Source: Gammaproteobacteria bacterium
Lineage (GTDB): Bacteria > Pseudomonadota > Gammaproteobacteria > Chromatiales > Chromatiaceae
Assembly (NCBI GenBank): GCA_009929855.1
Contig: RZZN01000014.1
Coordinates: forward strand, 16,624 to 80,623
Direction of reading: 5' to 3'
DNA length: 64,000 nucleotides
The position numbers and the translations under genes were made by a program. Below the pieces are notes generated by a model, which worked only from the letters and a program-made list of their open reading frames with translations, did no database searches and was not told the origin of the DNA. Below are positions 62,378 through 64,000 of the stretch, in pieces. Every line of letters starts with the position of its first letter. The first letter of the stretch is position 1.

Positions 62378-64000
62378 GCGTTCCCCGCGCTCGCGGGGAT
62401 GAACCGGCCAGTATTGCCCCAATCCGTCGCGGCCTGAAGCGTTCCCCGCGCTCGCGGGGATGAACCGATGAGCAGGTCCTTGTTATCGTCCTTCCAGAGG
62501 CGTTCCCCGCGCTCGCGGGGATGAACCGGTGGCCGTTCCGTCCGGGCCGACGCGCACGAAGCGTTCCCCGCGCTCGCGGGGATGAACCGATCCGCGAAAC
62601 GCTCGAGCGCAAGTGGTCGCAGCGTTCCCCGCGCTCGCGGGGATGAACCGCCTTTGCGCCTTCCGAATTGGTTCAGGTTCGAGCGTTCCCCGCGCTCGCG
62701 GGGATGAACCGGCCACCCACTGGCTGAGATCGCGCGCGCGATGGCGTTCCCCGCGCTCGCGGGGATGAACCGAGGTTGTTCTTGACGCCGCTGACGATCT
62801 CCGTGCGTTCCCCGCGCTCGCGGGGATGAACCGATACGGCGAACCGGCCGCGGCGCAGCCATGCAGCGTTCCCCGCGCTCGCGGGGATGAACCGTAACTC
62901 AGCGCACAATCCGTTCAGTGGATTAAGCGTTCCCCGCGCTCGCGGGGATGAACCGCGTTCTCAGATACGCCAAGTTCTGCAACAGATGCGTTCCCCGCGC
63001 TCGCGGGGATGAACCGCCGACAAAACGGGTGGCGTTGATCTATCAACAGCGTTCCCCGCGCTCGCGGGGATGAACCGCATAATAAGTAGTAAATGTCTTG
63101 ATTTCCCCAGCGTTCCCCGCGCTCGCGGGGATGAACCGCCGGCCGCCGTGGTGGCGTGGATGCGGGATAGGCGTTCCCCGCGCTCGCGGGGATGAACCGC
63201 CATGAATCTCATCCTGCGCATCCTCTCCGGCGCGTTCCCCGCGCTCGCGGGGATGAACCGCCCGAGGCTGCTGTAGTAGATCTTGCGACCGTGCGTTCCC
63301 CGCGCTCGCGGGGATGAACCGTCGGCAGCCGCTGTCATGCCGTCCTCGGCGGCGCGTTCCCCGCGCTCGCGGGGATGAACCGTGGGCGCAGCATCGCGAG
63401 ATGTCGGCACAGATGCGTTCCCCGCGCTCGCGGGGATGAACCGGTCATAGCCTGGAGCTGACCTGACAGAACGAAGCGTTCCCCGCGCTCGCGGGGATGA
63501 ACCGTCAATCAGATAATCCCGACCGGTATTGCCGCTGCGTTCCCCGCGCTCGCGGGGATGAACCGACGATATCTTGAGACACGAGACCATCGACACCGCG
63601 TTCCCCGCGCTCGCGGGGATGAACCGTTTTGCTTAATGACTCGATCATGACACTCAGGGCGTTCCCCGCGCTCGCGGGGATGAACCGATGTCGAGCGCCA
63701 CACCGCCCATTTCCTCCTCGCGTTCCCCGCGCTCGCGGGGATGAACCGAATAAACCGAGCGATTAAACCCGCTAGAACGAGCGTTCCCCGCGCTCGCGGG
63801 GATGAACCGCCCCCCAGTGCTCGTCGCAAAAGGCGGCGAATGCGTTCCCCGCGCTCGCGGGGATGAACCGCCGATCGCAGCAAGGATCTCCCCTGGCTGC
63901 ACGCGTTCCCCGCGCTCGCGGGGATGAACCCCGAGTCGCGATGATGGCAATACTGACGACCCCGCGTTCCCCGCGCTCGCGGGGATGAACCGTGTTACAA
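62378..64000 (+). CRISPR. Type I-E CRISPR array, 27 repeats, open at the right edge
   Basis: Repeats of 29 bp (GCGTTCCCCGCG...GGGATGAACCG) start at 62378 and recur every 61 bp to 63964, giving 27 repeats and 26 complete 32-bp spacers; a 27th spacer begins at 63993 and leaves the window. The repeat forms a stem CCCCGC/GCGGGG. Repeat orientation and the leader at 62287-62377 place the newest spacers at the left. I read no repeat variant except number 26. Spacer targets cannot be assigned without a database search. Confidence 0.98.
63903..63931 (+). repeat. Variant CRISPR repeat (number 26)
   Basis: Ends GATGAACCC at 63931 instead of GATGAACCG. The last base of a type I-E repeat comes from the PAM of the incoming spacer, so this spacer may have been acquired from a site with PAM ending in C. 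Confidence 0.85.

Noticed and set aside
62359..63950. Minus-strand frames rich in SSPRARGT and HPRERGER across the array
   Set aside because: They are translations of the CRISPR repeats; the 61-bp pitch cycles through the frames. No start signals or family resemblance.

Overview
The window is high-GC DNA from a phototrophic gammaproteobacterium, most likely a purple sulfur bacterium of the Chromatiaceae. The evidence is a compact bacteriochlorophyll/reaction-centre cluster (bchFNBHLM-puhABC-puhE, bchE, bchJ, ppsR, bchG, bchP) set among gammaproteobacterial housekeeping genes (clpS-cspD-icd-mnmA, zapD-yacG, ruvC-ruvA-yebC). I cannot name the species from the sequence alone.

Layout. 1-4.8 kb: protein turnover and central metabolism (clpA partial, clpS, cspD, icd, mnmA, a histidine phosphatase). 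4.8-26.9 kb: photosynthesis genes. A long minus-strand run makes the chlorin ring (bchF, N, B, H, L, M), the reaction-centre H subunit and its assembly factors (puhA, B, C, E), the anaerobic cyclase bchE, a HemN-type enzyme, bchJ and a MenE-like ligase. Divergent from it lie the redox/light repressor gene ppsR and the tail genes bchG and bchP. 27-32.5 kb: tRNA-Arg(CCU), coaX-birA, an M61 peptidase, an RRM protein and an RhlE-type helicase. 32.6-34.6 kb: a rearranged island with a REP-associated transposase fused to thrombospondin type 3 repeats, four REP-like palindromes, an alkaline phosphatase remnant and a 41-bp duplication. 34.6-53.2 kb: queA, a NamZ-like hydrolase, two exported proteins, a glycolate/tartronate semialdehyde module, yebC-ruvC-ruvA, a large LOG protein, zapD-yacG, ychF, manC, an IMPase-like protein, a Sel1 protein, tRNA-Leu(CAA), a secreted acetolactate decarboxylase and an isochorismatase-like hydrolase. 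53.6 kb to the right edge: a complete type I-E CRISPR-Cas locus (cas3, cas8e, cse2, cas7e, cas5e, cas6e, cas1, cas2e) and an array of 27 repeats at an exact 61-bp pitch, running out of the window.

Main discovery. Between cas3 and cas8e lie two degenerate, inverted CRISPR repeats at the same 61-bp pitch as the array. The pseudo-spacer between them matches a site just upstream of the -35 box of the cas8e promoter. The target has a 5'-AAG PAM, a seed matching at positions 1-5 and 7-10, and mismatches at 6, 12 and 18, the bases flipped out in Cascade. This is the architecture of a CRISPR-resembling regulatory RNA (CreR/CreA class) that would guide Cascade to repress its own operon. A 38-codon ORF with a strong ribosome site and rare codons lies between the target promoter and cas8e and is coupled to it. 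It could be a leader peptide or, more speculatively, a CreT-like element.
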